Below, piece after piece: positions 45,309 through 55,949 of a DNA stretch of 64,000 nt. The notes below the pieces were generated by a model. That model worked only from the letters and a program-made list of their open reading frames with translations. It made no database searches and was not told the DNA's origin. The DNA comes from Streptococcus anginosus. GTDB taxonomy: Bacteria > Bacillota > Bacilli > Lactobacillales > Streptococcaceae. The stretch covers positions 282,501 through 346,500 of the forward strand of contig NZ_CP012719.1 in assembly GCF_001697145.1 (NCBI RefSeq). The letters run 5' to 3'. Both the position numbers and the translations under genes were made by a program. Each line of letters opens with the position of its first letter. The stretch's first letter is position 1.

Positions 45309-46223
45309 ATGTCAAAGAAGTTGACTTTTCAAGAAATTATTTTAACGTTGCAGCAATTCTGGAATGATCAGGGCTGTATGCTTATGCAGGCTTACGATAA
45401 TGAAAAAGGTGCTGGTACCATGAGTCCTTATACTTTCTTGCGTGCCATTGGTCCTGAGCCGTGGAATGCAGCTTATGTAGAGCCTTCACGTCGTCCAGCA
45501 GATGGACGTTACGGTGAAAATCCGAATCGCCTTTACCAACACCACCAGTTTCAAGTTGTGATGAAACCAAGTCCAAGTAATATTCAAGAGCTGTATTTGC
45601 AGTCTTTGGAGTTATTGGGAATTAATCCGTTGGAACATGATATTCGCTTTGTAGAGGACAATTGGGAAAATCCTTCAACAGGTTCTGCAGGTCTAGGATG
45701 GGAAGTATGGCTTGACGGTATGGAAATCACGCAGTTTACTTATTTCCAACAGGTCGGTGGTTTGCCTACCAACCCAGTGACATCTGAAGTTACCTATGGT
45801 TTGGAGCGCTTGGCATCTTATATCCAAGAGGTGGATTCTGTTTATGATATTGAATGGGCTGATGGCGTAAAATACGGAGAAATCTTCCGCCAACCAGAAT
45901 TTGAACATTCAAAATACAGTTTTGAAGTGAGCGACCAAGCTTTGCTTTTAGCAAATTTTGATCATTTTGAAGCAGAGGCGAAGCGCTGTTTAGAATACAA
46001 TCTCGTTCATCCTGCTTATGATTATGTATTGAAATGTTCTCATACTTTTAATTTATTGGATGCTCGTGGAGCTGTTTCGGTGACGGAGCGGGCAGGTTAC
46101 ATTGCTCGGATTCGCAATTTGGCACGTATTGTTGCTAAAACTTTTGTGGCAGAGCGCAGACGACTAGGCTATCCATTATTAGATGAAGCAACACGTGAGA
46201 AATTATTGGCTGAGGAGGAATAA
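45309..46223 (+). CDS. glyQ: glycyl-tRNA synthetase alpha subunit
   Basis: 304 aa from ATG 45309, with GGAG upstream (an ATG four codons earlier is poorer). Bacterial-type class II alpha chain with [17 protein letters not shown], the motif-2 region [17 protein letters not shown], and [12 protein letters not shown]-like sequence near 125-137. It forms an alpha2beta2 enzyme with GlyS. Two bases separate the genes. Controlled by the T-box. Confidence 0.96.
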   Translation: MSKKLTFQEIILTLQQFWNDQGCMLMQAYDNEKGAGTMSPYTFLRAIGPEPWNAAYVEPSRRPADGRYGENPNRLYQHHQFQVVMKPSPSNIQELYLQSLELLGINPLEHDIRFVEDNWENPSTGSAGLGWEVWLDGMEITQFTYFQQVGGLPTNPVTSEVTYGLERLASYIQEVDSVYDIEWADGVKYGEIFRQPEFEHSKYSFEVSDQALLLANFDHFEAEAKRCLEYNLVHPAYDYVLKCSHTFNLLDARGAVSVTERAGYIARIRNLARIVAKTFVAERRRLGYPLLDEATREKLLAEEE

Positions 46224-46225
46224 AA

Positions 46226-48265
46226 ATGACAAAGAATTTATTGGTTGAGTTAGGGCTGGAAGAAATGCCGGCCTATGTCGTAACACCAAGTATGAAGCAA
46301 TTACGTGATAAAATGGCAGCCTTTTTAACAGACAATCGTTTAACTTTTGATAAGATTGAAATGTTTTCAACTCCTCGTCGCTTGGCTGTGCGCGTGTCCA
46401 ATTTAAGTGAGAAGCAAACGGACTTAACAGAAGATTTTAAAGGTCCAAGCAAGAAGATTGCTTTGGATGCAGAGGGAAATTTCACCAAAGCCGCGCAAGG
46501 TTTTGTTCGTGGAAAAGGCTTGACGGTTGAAGATATCACATTTCGTGACATCAAAGGCGAAGAATATGTCTATGTGACCAAGCAAGAAATCGGAAAACCT
46601 GTTGAAGAATTGATTGACGGAGTTGTTGATGTGCTGACTTCACTAAGCTTTCCGGTCAATATGCACTGGGGGAGCAATACATTTGAATATATCCGTCCCG
46701 TTCATACCCTAACTGTGTTGTTGGACGATGAGTCCTTTTTGATGAATTTGTTCGATATTGAAAGCGGACGGACAAGTCGGGGTCATCGTTTTCTCGGTCA
46801 TGAAGTGAAGATTCAGTCAGCAGATTCTTATGAAGAGGACTTGCGCAAAGTTTTTGTCATTGCCAGCCCAATGGAACGCGAAAACATGATTTTGGATCAA
46901 ATCAAAGAAATCGAGAAAATGCACAATGTTCATGTGGAGATTGACGAAGATTTGCTGGATGAAGTGCTGAATTTGATTGAATACCCAACCGCTTTTATCG
47001 GACGTTTTGACGAGCGTTACCTAGATGTACCTGAGGAAGTCCTTGTGACTTCCATGAAAGTCAATCAACGCTACTTTGTTGTTCGTAACGAAAATGGCAA
47101 GCTACTTCCATATTTTGTATCGGTACGTAACGGAAATGCAGAACATCTCGAAAATGTGGTCAAAGGGAATCAGAAAGTGTTGGTAGCTCGTTTGGAAGAT
47201 GCAGAATTTTTCTGGCGCGAAGACCAACGATTGGTTATTTCTGATTTGGTTGAAAAGTTGAAAAATGTGACCTTCCATGAAAAAATCGGCTCTCTAGCAG
47301 AGCACATGGAGCGAACAGCAAAAATTGCAGCCCTTTTAGCAGAAAAAGCTCAGTTATCTAAGCAAGAAATGAAAGACGTAGCGCGAGCTGCAGCTATTTA
47401 CAAGTTTGATTTGTTGACTGGTATGGTTGGTGAGTTTGATGAGCTGCAAGGTATCATGGGGGAAAAATATGCCCTGCTTGCAGGAGAAAACACAGCAGTA
47501 GCTAAAGCCATTCGGGAGCATTATTTGCCAACTGCCAGTGATGGTGAATTGCCAGACACGAAAATTGGTGCCATTTTAGCCATTGCAGACAAGATGGATA
47601 CGATTCTTTCTTTTTTCTCAGTCGGACTCATTCCAAGCGGTTCAAATGACCCTTATGCTCTTCGTAGAGCAACGCAAGGTGTCGTGCGCATTTTGGATAA
47701 ATTTGGTTGGCACATTGCTTTAGATGAATTGATAGAAGAGATTTATGCGCTGCAATTTGACAGTCTCACATATAGCAATAAAGAACAAGTGCTTGATTTC
47801 TTCCGTGCACGTATTGAAAAAATGATGGACAGCGATGTTCCAAAAGATATCGTGTCTTCTGTTTTAAATAGTTCAACGTTTGTTGTGCGGGACTTGGTTG
47901 AAGCAGCAAGTCTTTTGGCAGAAAAAGCACAAGAAGATTCTTTCAAATCGTCGGTCGAAAGTTTAGCACGTGTCTTTAACTTGGCAGAAAAAGCAGAAAC
48001 GGCTGGTGTTGTGGACGAGAGCCTCTTTGAAAATGCCGAAGAAAAAGCTCTTCATGCAGCAGTAGAAAACTTAACGTTATCTGATGACTTAGCAGATAAT
48101 ATTGAGCAACTCTTCGCTTTAAGTCCAGTGATTGACGCTTTCTTTGACAATACTATGGTTATGGCTGAAGATGAAGCAATCCGAGCAAATCGTTTGGCAC
48201 TCTTAGCTGCCTTAATGACGAAAGCCAAAAAAGTGGCACAATTTAACCAAATCAATACAAAATAA
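46226..48265 (+). CDS. glyS: glycyl-tRNA synthetase beta subunit
   Basis: 679 aa, the normal length. The N-terminal [15 protein letters not shown] signature, [11 protein letters not shown] and a central HD-type region ([14 protein letters not shown]) precede a C-terminal anticodon-binding domain. It binds tRNA-Gly and supports GlyQ catalysis. Same operon as glyQ. Confidence 0.96.
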   Translation: MTKNLLVELGLEEMPAYVVTPSMKQLRDKMAAFLTDNRLTFDKIEMFSTPRRLAVRVSNLSEKQTDLTEDFKGPSKKIALDAEGNFTKAAQGFVRGKGLTVEDITFRDIKGEEYVYVTKQEIGKPVEELIDGVVDVLTSLSFPVNMHWGSNTFEYIRPVHTLTVLLDDESFLMNLFDIESGRTSRGHRFLGHEVKIQSADSYEEDLRKVFVIASPMERENMILDQIKEIEKMHNVHVEIDEDLLDEVLNLIEYPTAFIGRFDERYLDVPEEVLVTSMKVNQRYFVVRNENGKLLPYFVSVRNGNAEHLENVVKGNQKVLVARLEDAEFFWREDQRLVISDLVEKLKNVTFHEKIGSLAEHMERTAKIAALLAEKAQLSKQEMKDVARAAAIYKFDLLTGMVGEFDELQGIMGEKYALLAGENTAVAKAIREHYLPTASDGELPDTKIGAILAIADKMDTILSFFSVGLIPSGSNDPYALRRATQGVVRILDKFGWHIALDELIEEIYALQFDSLTYSNKEQVLDFFRARIEKMMDSDVPKDIVSSVLNSSTFVVRDLVEAASLLAEKAQEDSFKSSVESLARVFNLAEKAETAGVVDESLFENAEEKALHAAVENLTLSDDLADNIEQLFALSPVIDAFFDNTMVMAEDEAIRANRLALLAALMTKAKKVAQFNQINTK

Positions 48266-48280
48266 TCCAAGGAGGGAAAA

Positions 48281-48538
48281 ATGGAACCAAAGAAAATCGA
48301 ACGTATCAACGAACTTGCCAAAAAGAAAAAAACAGTTGGCCTAACGCCAGAAGAAAAAGTAGAGCAAGCTAAATTGCGTGAAGAATACATTGAAGGCTAT
48401 CGTCGTAGCGTTCGCCACCACATTGAAGGGATTAAAATTGTGGATGAAGAGGGTAATGACATCACACCGGAAAAGCTCCGTCAAGTCCAACGTGAAAAAG
48501 GCTTGCACGGTCGAAGTTTGGATGATCCAAATTCGTAA
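48281..48538 (+). CDS. DUF896 family protein (YnzC-like)
   Basis: 85 aa. The DUF896 core [33 protein letters not shown] occupies 4-37, forming a two-helix bundle, followed by [21 protein letters not shown] lies before the ATG. Members are small cytoplasmic Firmicute proteins, some in the SOS regulon. The role here is unknown. It probably shares the glyQS transcript (15-bp gap). Confidence 0.88.
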   Translation: MEPKKIERINELAKKKKTVGLTPEEKVEQAKLREEYIEGYRRSVRHHIEGIKIVDEEGNDITPEKLRQVQREKGLHGRSLDDPNS

Positions 48539-48548
48539 TAAAGGTAAC

Positions 48549-48583
48549 AAAACATCGCTGAGAAAAATTCTCAGCGATGTTTT
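48549..48583. terminator. bidirectional terminator between DUF896 gene and ktrA
   Basis: A perfect 15-bp repeat AAAACATCGCTGAGA / TCTCAGCGATGTTTT (48549-48563, 48569-48583) around five bases, between convergent genes. Confidence 0.88.
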
Positions 48584-48586
48584 CAT

Positions 48587-49252
48587 CTATTTTGTAATAT
48601 CTTCAAAGTGGTCAAATGTTTGACTGTCAATAACCGCCATCAACAGTTCGTCCTTTTTAAAGGTATAGTCAGGTGATGTATCAATGTTGAGAACACCGTC
48701 GGGTGTTTCTCGAAAACCAATGATATTGAGGTTGTGGTTTTGACGAAGTTTTAATTGGGCTAAATTTTTACCAATCCAAGACTGAGGTGGATAAAATTCA
48801 ATAATAGATACATTTTTATCTAGTTCAATGACGTCAGTCGTAGCTTGATGCAGGATATTTTTTGCAAGTGAAATCCCTGTTTCACGCTCAGGGGAGATGC
48901 AGCGGTCTGCTCCGACCTTTAGCAAGACTTCTCTGGTTGTTTTACTTTTCACCTTGGCAATTACTTTTTCAACGCCTAACGATTTGCAGTGCATAACAGC
49001 AAGGACACTCGATTCTAGATTGTCTCCAGTAGCGACCACTACCGTATCACAGGTATCAATCCCTGCCGCCTGAAGCAAATCATGGTCTGTAATATCGCCG
49101 ACCACACCTCGCGCTAAAATAGGTTCAAAATGATTGATGACATCTTCATGGTCATCGACAGCTATAATATCGCAGTTGTATTTGCGAAGTGTGTTAATGA
49201 TACTGCGACCGAAAACTCCCAGCCCCAGTATACCGATTGTTCGTTTATCCAT
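48587..49252 (-). CDS. ktrA: KtrA-type potassium uptake regulatory protein
   Basis: 221 aa with an N-terminal Rossmann RCK-N domain (ILGLGVFGRSI near 8-18; acidic DDHEDV at the end of beta-2) and a C-terminal RCK-C domain from about residue 140. The cytoplasmic ring gates the KtrB channel in response to ATP/ADP. Streptococcal homologues also bind c-di-AMP through RCK-C. Encoded 11 bp downstream of the membrane subunit. Confidence 0.9.
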   Translation of the reverse strand: MDKRTIGILGLGVFGRSIINTLRKYNCDIIAVDDHEDVINHFEPILARGVVGDITDHDLLQAAGIDTCDTVVVATGDNLESSVLAVMHCKSLGVEKVIAKVKSKTTREVLLKVGADRCISPERETGISLAKNILHQATTDVIELDKNVSIIEFYPPQSWIGKNLAQLKLRQNHNLNIIGFRETPDGVLNIDTSPDYTFKKDELLMAVIDSQTFDHFEDITK

Positions 49253-49263
49253 AAAATTCCTTC

Positions 49264-50619
49264 CTATCCAATAATAATATTTGCATTGGCAAATTTAATT
49301 GTGTCTTTTTTCTTCGGTTTTCGATTGGAAAGACTGACAATTAAGGTCAATGGTCCGATACGTCCGATAAACATCAAAAACATAATCACCGTTAAGGCGG
49401 CATGGTTTAAAGTAGGTGTTAGATTTGCCGTTACGCCCACCGTTCCAAGAGCAGACATGGCTTCAAACATTAAGTAAATAAAACGATGTCCATTATCAGC
49501 GACCATAGTCAAAAAAGTCAAGCCAATGATAAAGGTTGTTGTAAAGACAATCAAGACACTAAAGGCTTTTTGAATGGTAGAGGGAGAAAACGTATGGTGG
49601 CCAAAATTAGTATGAGGCAAGCCAAGGATTTCCGTTCGGGCGAAGGCTAATACGACCAAAAAAGTAGTGATTTTCAGTCCCCCTGCCGTTCCTCCGGGAG
49701 CACCTCCTAGAAACATCTGAATGATGTAAAGGAGCAATGTAACTGGGCGAGCTTGTGTATAGTCAATTGTTGCAAATCCAGCCGTCCGCATGGTGACGGT
49801 TTGAAAGAAGCTGACTAAAAGTTTCTTTTCAAAGGGAAGTCGACCAATCGTAGCTGTATTTTGGTATTCTGTTAGAAATGTCAAGCAGGTTCCGCTGATT
49901 AAGATGAGAGCTGTTAAAGCAAGGACCAATTTTGTGTGAAAGCGCAATTTTCGCTTATGTCCTTTTGTCTGGATATTTGTTTTTAAGTCAAACCAAACTG
50001 AAAAACCCAAGCCTCCCATGATAATCAAGGCAGCAATGGTCAAATTGACCAAGGCATCTGTTTTATATGCCAATAAGCTAGTGCTTCCTAAGTTGTCAAA
50101 TCCAGCATTACAAAATGCAGAGATAGCAAGGAAAATGGAGGTTAGAAGTCCTTTTCCCCATCCTAAAAGGGGGACAAAGCGAAAACTGAGGATAAATGCT
50201 CCAAGAGCTTCAATGCTGAAAGTAATAAGAAAAATGGAGCGAAGAAAGTCGCGAATAGAATTTGTCTCATCTCGACTAAGACTTTCTTGTAAAGTAGTAC
50301 GATTGGAAAAACTGAGCTTTTGATTGGAACGTACATAAATCAGCCCAATAAAGCTAATCAGCCCCAATCCGCCAATCTGAATGAGGAGCATGCAGATGAT
50401 TTGCCCCCAAATATTGTAAGTATCTGCAACAGACTGCGTAAAAAGCCCCGTCACACAAACCATTGAAACTGATGTAAAGAGGTGGTCAAAATAATTAGCT
50501 TTAGAGGTCGCTGTCTGCATAATAGGCAGATTTAAAAGAAGAGAGCCTACCACAATCACAAGGGCAAAGCTCAATAAAATGCGCCTAGCAGGAGATAATC
50601 TGGATAAGAAACGTGACAT
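49264..50619 (-). CDS. ktrB: KtrB-type potassium transporter membrane subunit
   Basis: 451 aa TrkH/KtrB superfamily channel with repeated M1-P-M2 units. Selectivity-filter glycines are visible in VCVTGLF, FCNAGFDN, MRTAGFATID and ALGTVGVTAN. It takes up K+ driven by sodium or the membrane potential and is gated by KtrA. Same operon, first gene. Confidence 0.92.
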   Translation of the reverse strand: MSRFLSRLSPARRILLSFALVIVVGSLLLNLPIMQTATSKANYFDHLFTSVSMVCVTGLFTQSVADTYNIWGQIICMLLIQIGGLGLISFIGLIYVRSNQKLSFSNRTTLQESLSRDETNSIRDFLRSIFLITFSIEALGAFILSFRFVPLLGWGKGLLTSIFLAISAFCNAGFDNLGSTSLLAYKTDALVNLTIAALIIMGGLGFSVWFDLKTNIQTKGHKRKLRFHTKLVLALTALILISGTCLTFLTEYQNTATIGRLPFEKKLLVSFFQTVTMRTAGFATIDYTQARPVTLLLYIIQMFLGGAPGGTAGGLKITTFLVVLAFARTEILGLPHTNFGHHTFSPSTIQKAFSVLIVFTTTFIIGLTFLTMVADNGHRFIYLMFEAMSALGTVGVTANLTPTLNHAALTVIMFLMFIGRIGPLTLIVSLSNRKPKKKDTIKFANANIIIG

Positions 50620-50697
50620 TTGTAATTTCCTTCATAGAATAATGACTTTATTTTACCACAAAGCAGCTTAAAAGACGAGAAGGAAGGCGTAAGAAGT

Positions 50698-50865
50698 CTA
50701 GTCCTTTTTTAAAAGTTTTCGACCGAAAAATATGCAACCAGCAATCACTGCCACATCTACCCAGAACAAGATTGGATCTGTCAAGGTGAAGAAAAAGTAG
50801 AAGGAAATGATAAGGAGAATAGCTAGAAGAGGTAAGATAATTTTTTTGTATTGTTGAAGATTCAT
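50698..50865 (-). CDS. 55-aa membrane peptide, partner of XRE regulator
   Basis: ATG 50865 to TAG at 50698-50700. Two hydrophobic segments (about 9-27 IILPLLAILLIISFYFFF and 32-47 ILFWVDVAVIAGCIFF) are followed by a basic end (GRKLLKKD). It begins 23 bp after the XRE stop and is clearly in the same operon. Such XRE-plus-small-membrane-protein pairs are common in Firmicutes, but the function is not known to me. Confidence 0.7.
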   Translation of the reverse strand: MNLQQYKKIILPLLAILLIISFYFFFTLTDPILFWVDVAVIAGCIFFGRKLLKKD

Positions 50866-50887
50866 TTGAATTTAGTCTTTCTATTTT

Positions 50888-51076
50888 TTACTTGTTCCAA
50901 AAAAGTGTGTTTAGGTCTGTCTTCAAAGCTAGTGCTAGGTTAATGCAAAGTTCTAGTGTGGGATTATATTTGTTGTTTTCAATCATGTTAATTGTCTGCC
51001 GCGAAACGCCGGTCTTTTTAGCAAGTTCTAATTGTGATAGCCCAAGACTATTTCGGAATTCTCTCACATGATTCAT
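50888..51076 (-). CDS. small XRE-family transcriptional regulator
   Basis: 62 aa, essentially a lone helix-turn-helix of the YozG type: LGLSQLELAKKTGVSRQTINMIEN (11-34), then LCINLALALKTDLNTLFW. AGGGGGA precedes the ATG. The promoter carries two copies of one dyad, so it probably represses its own two-gene operon. Confidence 0.88.
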   Translation of the reverse strand: MNHVREFRNSLGLSQLELAKKTGVSRQTINMIENNKYNPTLELCINLALALKTDLNTLFWNK

Positions 51077-51095
51077 GCATTCCCCCTTATTTTGA

Positions 51096-51165
51096 TGTCA
51101 AATATAACTGACGTTTGTGATTTTATTATAAAAATCCTTGGTTGATATGTCAAGTATAATTGACA
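51096..51165 (-). promoter_or_regulatory. XRE operon promoter with two operators
   Basis: Minus strand: consensus -35 TTGACA (51148-51153), 17 bp, consensus -10 TATAAT (51125-51130). The palindrome TGTCAAGTATAATTGACA (51148-51165) covers the -35. A near copy, TGTCAAATATAACTGACG (51096-51113), lies just past the start point. The two centres are 52 bp apart, about five helical turns, so two bound dimers could lie on the same face. Confidence 0.75.
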
Positions 51166-51207
51166 AAAAACTTTACATGATTCTAAAATTCTTTTTTTAA
51201 ATCTTTG

Positions 51208-51216
51208 TGGTATAAT
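51208..51216 (+). promoter_or_regulatory. rsmH extended -10, leaderless arrangement
   Basis: TGGTATAAT (-10 at 51211-51216) with a weak -35. The ATG of rsmH is at 51226, only about two or three bases after the expected start point. Confidence 0.6.
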
Positions 51217-51225
51217 AGTAAAGAT

Positions 51226-52176
51226 ATGACAAATGAATTTCATCATGTGACAGTTCTTCTGCACGAAACCATTGATCAACTTGATATAAAACCAAATGGA
51301 GTCTATGTTGATGCAACATTAGGTGGGGCAGGACATAGTGAATATTTATTGAGTAAATTAGGGGAAAACGGTCGTCTATATGCTTTTGATCAAGATCAGA
51401 CTGCTATTGAGCATGCTCAAAAACGCTTAGCGTCGTATGTTGAACAAGGAATGGTGACTTTTATCAATGATAATTTTCGTCATTTAAAAGCTCGCTTGAA
51501 TGAGCTGGGTGTTGAAGAAATTGATGGTATTTGTTATGATTTAGGAGTTTCGAGTCCGCAACTTGATGAGCGTGAGCGTGGCTTTTCCTATAAACAAGAT
51601 GCTCCGCTTGATATGCGAATGAATCGTGAGGCAAAGCTAACAGCATATGAAGTAGTTAATCAATATAGCTATCATGATTTAGTGCGGATTTTTTTTAAGT
51701 ATGGAGAAGATAAATTTTCAAAACAAATTGCTCGTAAAATTGAGCAAATGCGTGAAAAGAAACCGATTGAAACCACTACGGAGTTGGCGGAGATTATTAA
51801 ATCTGCTAAGCCTGCCAAGGAATTAAAGAAAAAAGGTCATCCAGCTAAACAGATTTTTCAAGCTATTCGTATTGAGGTCAATGATGAATTGGGCGCAGCA
51901 GATGAGTCCATTCAACAGGCGATGGATTTGTTAGCAGTTGATGGGCGGATTTCTGTGATTACCTTTCATTCGTTAGAAGACCGCTTGACCAAGCAGCTTT
52001 TTAAAGAAGCTTCAACAGTGGAGGTCCCGAAAGGTTTACCATTTATTCCAGAGGATTTACAACCTAAAATGAAATTGGTTACTCGGAAACCTATTTTACC
52101 AAGTAAAGAAGAACTAGATAACAATAATCGCGCGCATTCAGCCAAACTGCGTGTGGCACAAAAAGTACATAAGTGA
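51226..52176 (+). CDS. rsmH: 16S rRNA (cytosine(1402)-N(4))-methyltransferase RsmH
   Basis: 316 aa from ATG 51226 ([14 protein letters not shown]). A TTG at 51205 is in frame but contains the -10 box. SAM-binding [12 protein letters not shown] near 29-40, [11 protein letters not shown], and the family's [18 protein letters not shown] near 107-124 and FHSLEDR near 247-253. No Shine-Dalgarno is present. First gene of the division/wall operon with ftsL, pbpX and mraY. Confidence 0.94.
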   Translation: MTNEFHHVTVLLHETIDQLDIKPNGVYVDATLGGAGHSEYLLSKLGENGRLYAFDQDQTAIEHAQKRLASYVEQGMVTFINDNFRHLKARLNELGVEEIDGICYDLGVSSPQLDERERGFSYKQDAPLDMRMNREAKLTAYEVVNQYSYHDLVRIFFKYGEDKFSKQIARKIEQMREKKPIETTTELAEIIKSAKPAKELKKKGHPAKQIFQAIRIEVNDELGAADESIQQAMDLLAVDGRISVITFHSLEDRLTKQLFKEASTVEVPKGLPFIPEDLQPKMKLVTRKPILPSKEELDNNNRAHSAKLRVAQKVHK

Positions 52177-52184
52177 GGATTGAG

Positions 52185-52505
52185 ATGGCAAATAATAGAC
52201 CAAGAACGACTAGTCAGATACTTCAGGCGCGTATTCAAAGATTTTCTCGTGTTGAAAAGGCATTTTATGGCGCTATAGTCTTGACGGCAGTTATCTTAGC
52301 GACAAGTGTCGTATTTATGCAGACAAAATTATTGCAAGTGCAGCGTGATTTAACAACTGTCAATTCAAAAATCGAGGCGAAGCGAACAGAGTTAGATGAT
52401 GCCAAGCAAGAGGTTAATGAATTGATCCGTAGTGAACGTTTGTCAAAATTAGCGAGTTCGCAAGAAATGACTCAGAATAATGAAAATATCAGAACGGCGG
52501 AGTAG
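52185..52505 (+). CDS. ftsL: cell division protein FtsL
   Basis: 106 aa from ATG 52185, with GAGG eight bases upstream (the in-frame GTG 52173 overlaps that site). A short basic cytoplasmic tail, one membrane helix (about 30-50) and an extracellular leucine-zipper coiled coil (VQRDLTTVNSKIEAKRTELDDAKQEVNELIR, split motif). It works with DivIB and DivIC to activate septal synthesis. Three bases separate it from pbpX. Confidence 0.92.
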   Translation: MANNRPRTTSQILQARIQRFSRVEKAFYGAIVLTAVILATSVVFMQTKLLQVQRDLTTVNSKIEAKRTELDDAKQEVNELIRSERLSKLASSQEMTQNNENIRTAE

Positions 52506-52508
52506 AGC

Positions 52509-54764
52509 ATGAATGGACTCAGAAGACGAATTTTAAACCATGCTTTGAAAAATCGTAGGAATCCTAGTTACAACCGTAGACGAGTAGGGAAAAATCTAAG
52601 CGTTTTGACGGTTTTTGTCTTTTTTGTTTTCCTAATCAATTTTGCAATTATCATTGGAACGGGAAAGAAATTTGGCGTGAATTTAGCTGAACAGGCAAGT
52701 CAAGTGCATCAAATCACAAAGATTGTCCCAGCTAAACGTGGAACTATTTATGACCGTAATGGTTTGCCAATAGCTGAAGATGCAACTTCCTATAATGTTT
52801 ATGCTGTTATTGATAAAAGTTATAAGTCAGCAACAGGAGAAATTCTCTATGTAGAAGAATCTCAATACGATAAGGTAGCTGATGTATTTAACAAGTATCT
52901 TGGTATGGATAAGGACTACGTCAAAAAACAACTATCTCGAAAAAAATTACAACAAGTTTCGTTTGGTGCTCAAGGGAATGGTATCAGTTATAGCAATATG
53001 AATACCATTCGTGAGGAATTGAAAAAAGCAAAAGTAAAGGGAGTTGATTTCACAACTAGTCCAAATAGAAGCTATAAAAATGGGAATTTTGCTTCTGTTT
53101 TTATTGGATTGGCTCAGTTACAAGAAAATAAAGATGGTAGTAAAACACTTGCTGGAACAACAGGTTTAGAAGCTGCTTTAAACAAGACGTTAGCCGGAAC
53201 AAATGGTGTCATCACCTATGAAAAAGATAAAAACGGAAATATAGTACCGGGATCAGACAAGGTTTCAAGGCAAACACAAGATGGAAAAGATGTTTATACA
53301 ACATTATCCTCAGACTTACAGTCTTTCCTTGAAACGCGGATGAATGCTTTTGTGGAAAAAGCTAAGGGAACTTATGCCAGTGCCACATTAGTCAGTGCAC
53401 AAACTGGAGAAATCCTTGCAACGACGCAGCGTCCAAGTTTTGATGCTGATACAAAGCAAGATCTGACAAAAGACTTTGCTTGGTCTAGTGCTCTCTATCA
53501 AAATCAGTATGAACCTGGCTCAACGATGAAGGTCATGACACTAGCTGCAGCTATAGACAATAACACTTTCCCAGAAAATGAAACGTATAATAATAGTGGC
53601 TTACAAATTGCGGATGTAACGATTCGAGACTGGAATGTCAACATGGGACTTTCTGAAGGACAGACATTAACCTATGCTCAAGGTTTTGCTCTTTCTAGTA
53701 ATGTGGGAATGGCTTCTCTTGAGAAAAAGATGGGTGACGAAAAATGGCTAGACTATCTTAGCAAGTTTAAATTTGGATTACCTACACGCTTTGGAATGAA
53801 TTATGAAGATTACGGCGGTCTTCCAGCAGATAATATCGTTACGTATGCAATGAGTGCTTTTGGTCAAGGAATTTCGGTTACTCAAATACAGATGTTACGT
53901 GCTTTTTCTTCTATCGCCAATGATGGTGTAATGGTTGAACCAAAATTCATCAGTGCCATTTATGATTCCAAAAGCGGGAGTGCGCGTAAGGCTTCTACAG
54001 AAATTGTCGGGCACCCCGTTTCCAAAGATGCCGCTAAGTCAACGAGAGACCATATGGTGACTGTCGGTACAGATCCTATTTACGGAACATTATATAGCAA
54101 GGCAGAAGGTCCGATTATCAAAGTGCCTAATCAAAATGTGGCAGTTAAATCCGGTACAGCACAAATTGCCGGAGAAAATGGCAGTGGTTATCTGACAGGG
54201 GCAAATGATTACATCTATTCTGTTGTGGCAATGACACCAGCAGAAAATCCTGATTTTATCATGTATGTAACTCTGAAACAGCCCTCAGAATCTTTCCAAC
54301 CAATCTTCTGGAAAGAGGTAGTCAATCCGGTGTTAGAAGAAGCTGCAGCGATGAAGGATACGTTGAACTTGACGACGCAATCACCTGTTTTAAAGTCAGT
54401 TTCAAAAGAAATAACTTATAAAATGCCATCTACTAAAAATACCAGCCCTGGTGATTTAGCAGATGAGTTACGGCGCAATCTTGTACAACCTATTATCCTA
54501 GGTACTGGTAAAAATATTAAGAAAGTTTCTGTAAGAACAGGTGAAGCACTGAAATCCAATCAGCAAATCCTTGTCTTAACAGATCACTTTACTGAAATGC
54601 CGGATATGTACAGTTGGACCAAGAAAAATGCTGAAACATTCGGTGAATGGTTGGGCATAAAAGTGCATGTTAAGGGTAAAGGCTCTAAGGTCGTTGCCCA
54701 AAGTGTCAAAACCAACGCATCACTCAAGAAAATAAAAGAAATAACAATTACATTAGGAGATTAG
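52509..54764 (+). CDS. pbpX: penicillin-binding protein 2X
   Basis: 751 aa class B transpeptidase of the septum. Short cytoplasmic tail, membrane helix near 33-50, dimerisation domain, then the transpeptidase with Ser338-Thr-Met-Lys341, SSN at 396-398 and KSG at 547-549, the last in the form KSGTAQ seen in penicillin-sensitive enzymes. Two C-terminal PASTA domains (about 630-751). The next gene, mraY, starts after one base. Confidence 0.95.
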   Translation: MNGLRRRILNHALKNRRNPSYNRRRVGKNLSVLTVFVFFVFLINFAIIIGTGKKFGVNLAEQASQVHQITKIVPAKRGTIYDRNGLPIAEDATSYNVYAVIDKSYKSATGEILYVEESQYDKVADVFNKYLGMDKDYVKKQLSRKKLQQVSFGAQGNGISYSNMNTIREELKKAKVKGVDFTTSPNRSYKNGNFASVFIGLAQLQENKDGSKTLAGTTGLEAALNKTLAGTNGVITYEKDKNGNIVPGSDKVSRQTQDGKDVYTTLSSDLQSFLETRMNAFVEKAKGTYASATLVSAQTGEILATTQRPSFDADTKQDLTKDFAWSSALYQNQYEPGSTMKVMTLAAAIDNNTFPENETYNNSGLQIADVTIRDWNVNMGLSEGQTLTYAQGFALSSNVGMASLEKKMGDEKWLDYLSKFKFGLPTRFGMNYEDYGGLPADNIVTYAMSAFGQGISVTQIQMLRAFSSIANDGVMVEPKFISAIYDSKSGSARKASTEIVGHPVSKDAAKSTRDHMVTVGTDPIYGTLYSKAEGPIIKVPNQNVAVKSGTAQIAGENGSGYLTGANDYIYSVVAMTPAENPDFIMYVTLKQPSESFQPIFWKEVVNPVLEEAAAMKDTLNLTTQSPVLKSVSKEITYKMPSTKNTSPGDLADELRRNLVQPIILGTGKNIKKVSVRTGEALKSNQQILVLTDHFTEMPDMYSWTKKNAETFGEWLGIKVHVKGKGSKVVAQSVKTNASLKKIKEITITLGD

Positions 54765-54765
54765 C

Positions 54766-55749
54766 ATGTTACAAGCTATCGTTGCAGGTGTTGTGACCTT
54801 TATTCTAACTCTGGTTGGAATACCTGCTTTTATTCGTTTTTATCATAAAGCTCATATTTCTGGGCAACAAATGCACGAGGATGTGAAGCAGCACCAAGCA
54901 AAAGCGGGAACTCCAACCATGGGTGGGACTGTTTTCTTGGTAGCTTCCGTTTTGTCCAGTTTTGTGATTGCACTTATATCAAGAGAACTCTCAAGCGCTG
55001 CTTTGATGATATTGTTTATTCTTGTTTTGTACGGTATTGTTGGTTTCTTGGATGACTTTTTAAAGATTTTTCGCAAAATAAATGAAGGCTTAAATCCCAA
55101 ACAAAAATTAGTTCTTCAAATTATTGGTGGTATTGTTTTTTACTTTTTCTTTGATACTCATGGTGGCGGTGACTTACTCAATGTTTTTGGTTTCCCAGTT
55201 CATTTAGGTTATCTTTATATCGCTTTTGCACTCTTTTGGCTGGTCGGTTTTTCCAACGCAGTCAATTTAACAGATGGTATTGATGGGTTAGCTAGCATTT
55301 CTGTTACAATCAGCTTAGCAGCTTATGCAGTTATTGCGACTGTTCAGCATCGTTTTGATATTTTAATTGTCATTTTGAGTATGATTGGCGGTCTGCTTGC
55401 CTTCTTCATTTTCAATCATAAACCAGCTAAAATTTTTATGGGTGATGTAGGAAGTTTAGCTCTCGGTGGTATGTTGGCAGCCATTTCGATGGCGCTTCAT
55501 CAAGAATGGACGCTTCTCATCATTGGAATTGTCTATGTCTTTGAGACAACTTCGGTTATGATGCAGGTTTCTTATTTCAAATTGACCGGTGGTAAAAGGA
55601 TTTTCCGGATGACACCAGTTCATCATCATTTTGAATTAGGTGGTTTGTCAGGACATGGTAAAGCTTGGAGCGAATGGAAGGTCGATTTCTTTTTCTGGGG
55701 AATTGGTCTTGTAGCTAGCTTACTAACACTTGCAATTTTATATTTATAA
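54766..55749 (+). CDS. mraY: phospho-N-acetylmuramoyl-pentapeptide transferase
   Basis: 327 aa membrane enzyme making lipid I from UDP-MurNAc-pentapeptide and undecaprenyl phosphate. About ten helices. Conserved loops [43 protein letters not shown] and [10 protein letters not shown] contain the catalytic aspartates and the HHH motif. Last gene of the cluster. Confidence 0.96.
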   Translation: MLQAIVAGVVTFILTLVGIPAFIRFYHKAHISGQQMHEDVKQHQAKAGTPTMGGTVFLVASVLSSFVIALISRELSSAALMILFILVLYGIVGFLDDFLKIFRKINEGLNPKQKLVLQIIGGIVFYFFFDTHGGGDLLNVFGFPVHLGYLYIAFALFWLVGFSNAVNLTDGIDGLASISVTISLAAYAVIATVQHRFDILIVILSMIGGLLAFFIFNHKPAKIFMGDVGSLALGGMLAAISMALHQEWTLLIIGIVYVFETTSVMMQVSYFKLTGGKRIFRMTPVHHHFELGGLSGHGKAWSEWKVDFFFWGIGLVASLLTLAILYL

Positions 55750-55755
55750 GAGAAA

Positions 55756-55815
55756 CGAGGCGGGGACAATATTATTTCTGCCTCGCTTTTTTATGACGAA
55801 AACTTCGTCCCTACC
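55756..55815 (+). terminator. terminator/repeat after mraY
   Basis: CGAGGC (55756-55761) pairs with GCCTCG (55780-55785), followed by CTTTTTT. A second small hairpin GACGAA-AAC-TTCGTC follows at 55795-55809, then CCTACCTC. These motifs belong to the same intergenic repeat family as 27957-28302. Confidence 0.65.
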
Positions 55816-55900
55816 TCACTAGTCTTCTAGATTGCTGAATAACCACCCCTCTGAGAGATGAGGTTAGAAACTAAAAAATGCAAATTTTATCTTGAACTGG

Positions 55901-55940
55901 ACCCCAAAAGTTAGACAGAAAAAAATCTAACTTTTGGGGT
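55901..55940 (+). terminator. hairpin at left end of the IS
   Basis: ACCCCAAAAGTTAGA (55901-55915) pairs perfectly with TCTAACTTTTGGGGT (55926-55940), followed by GTTTTTATT. The left arm is part of the terminal repeat. Reading from mraY, it would stop outside transcription before orfA. Confidence 0.75.
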
Positions 55941-55949
55941 GTTTTTATT

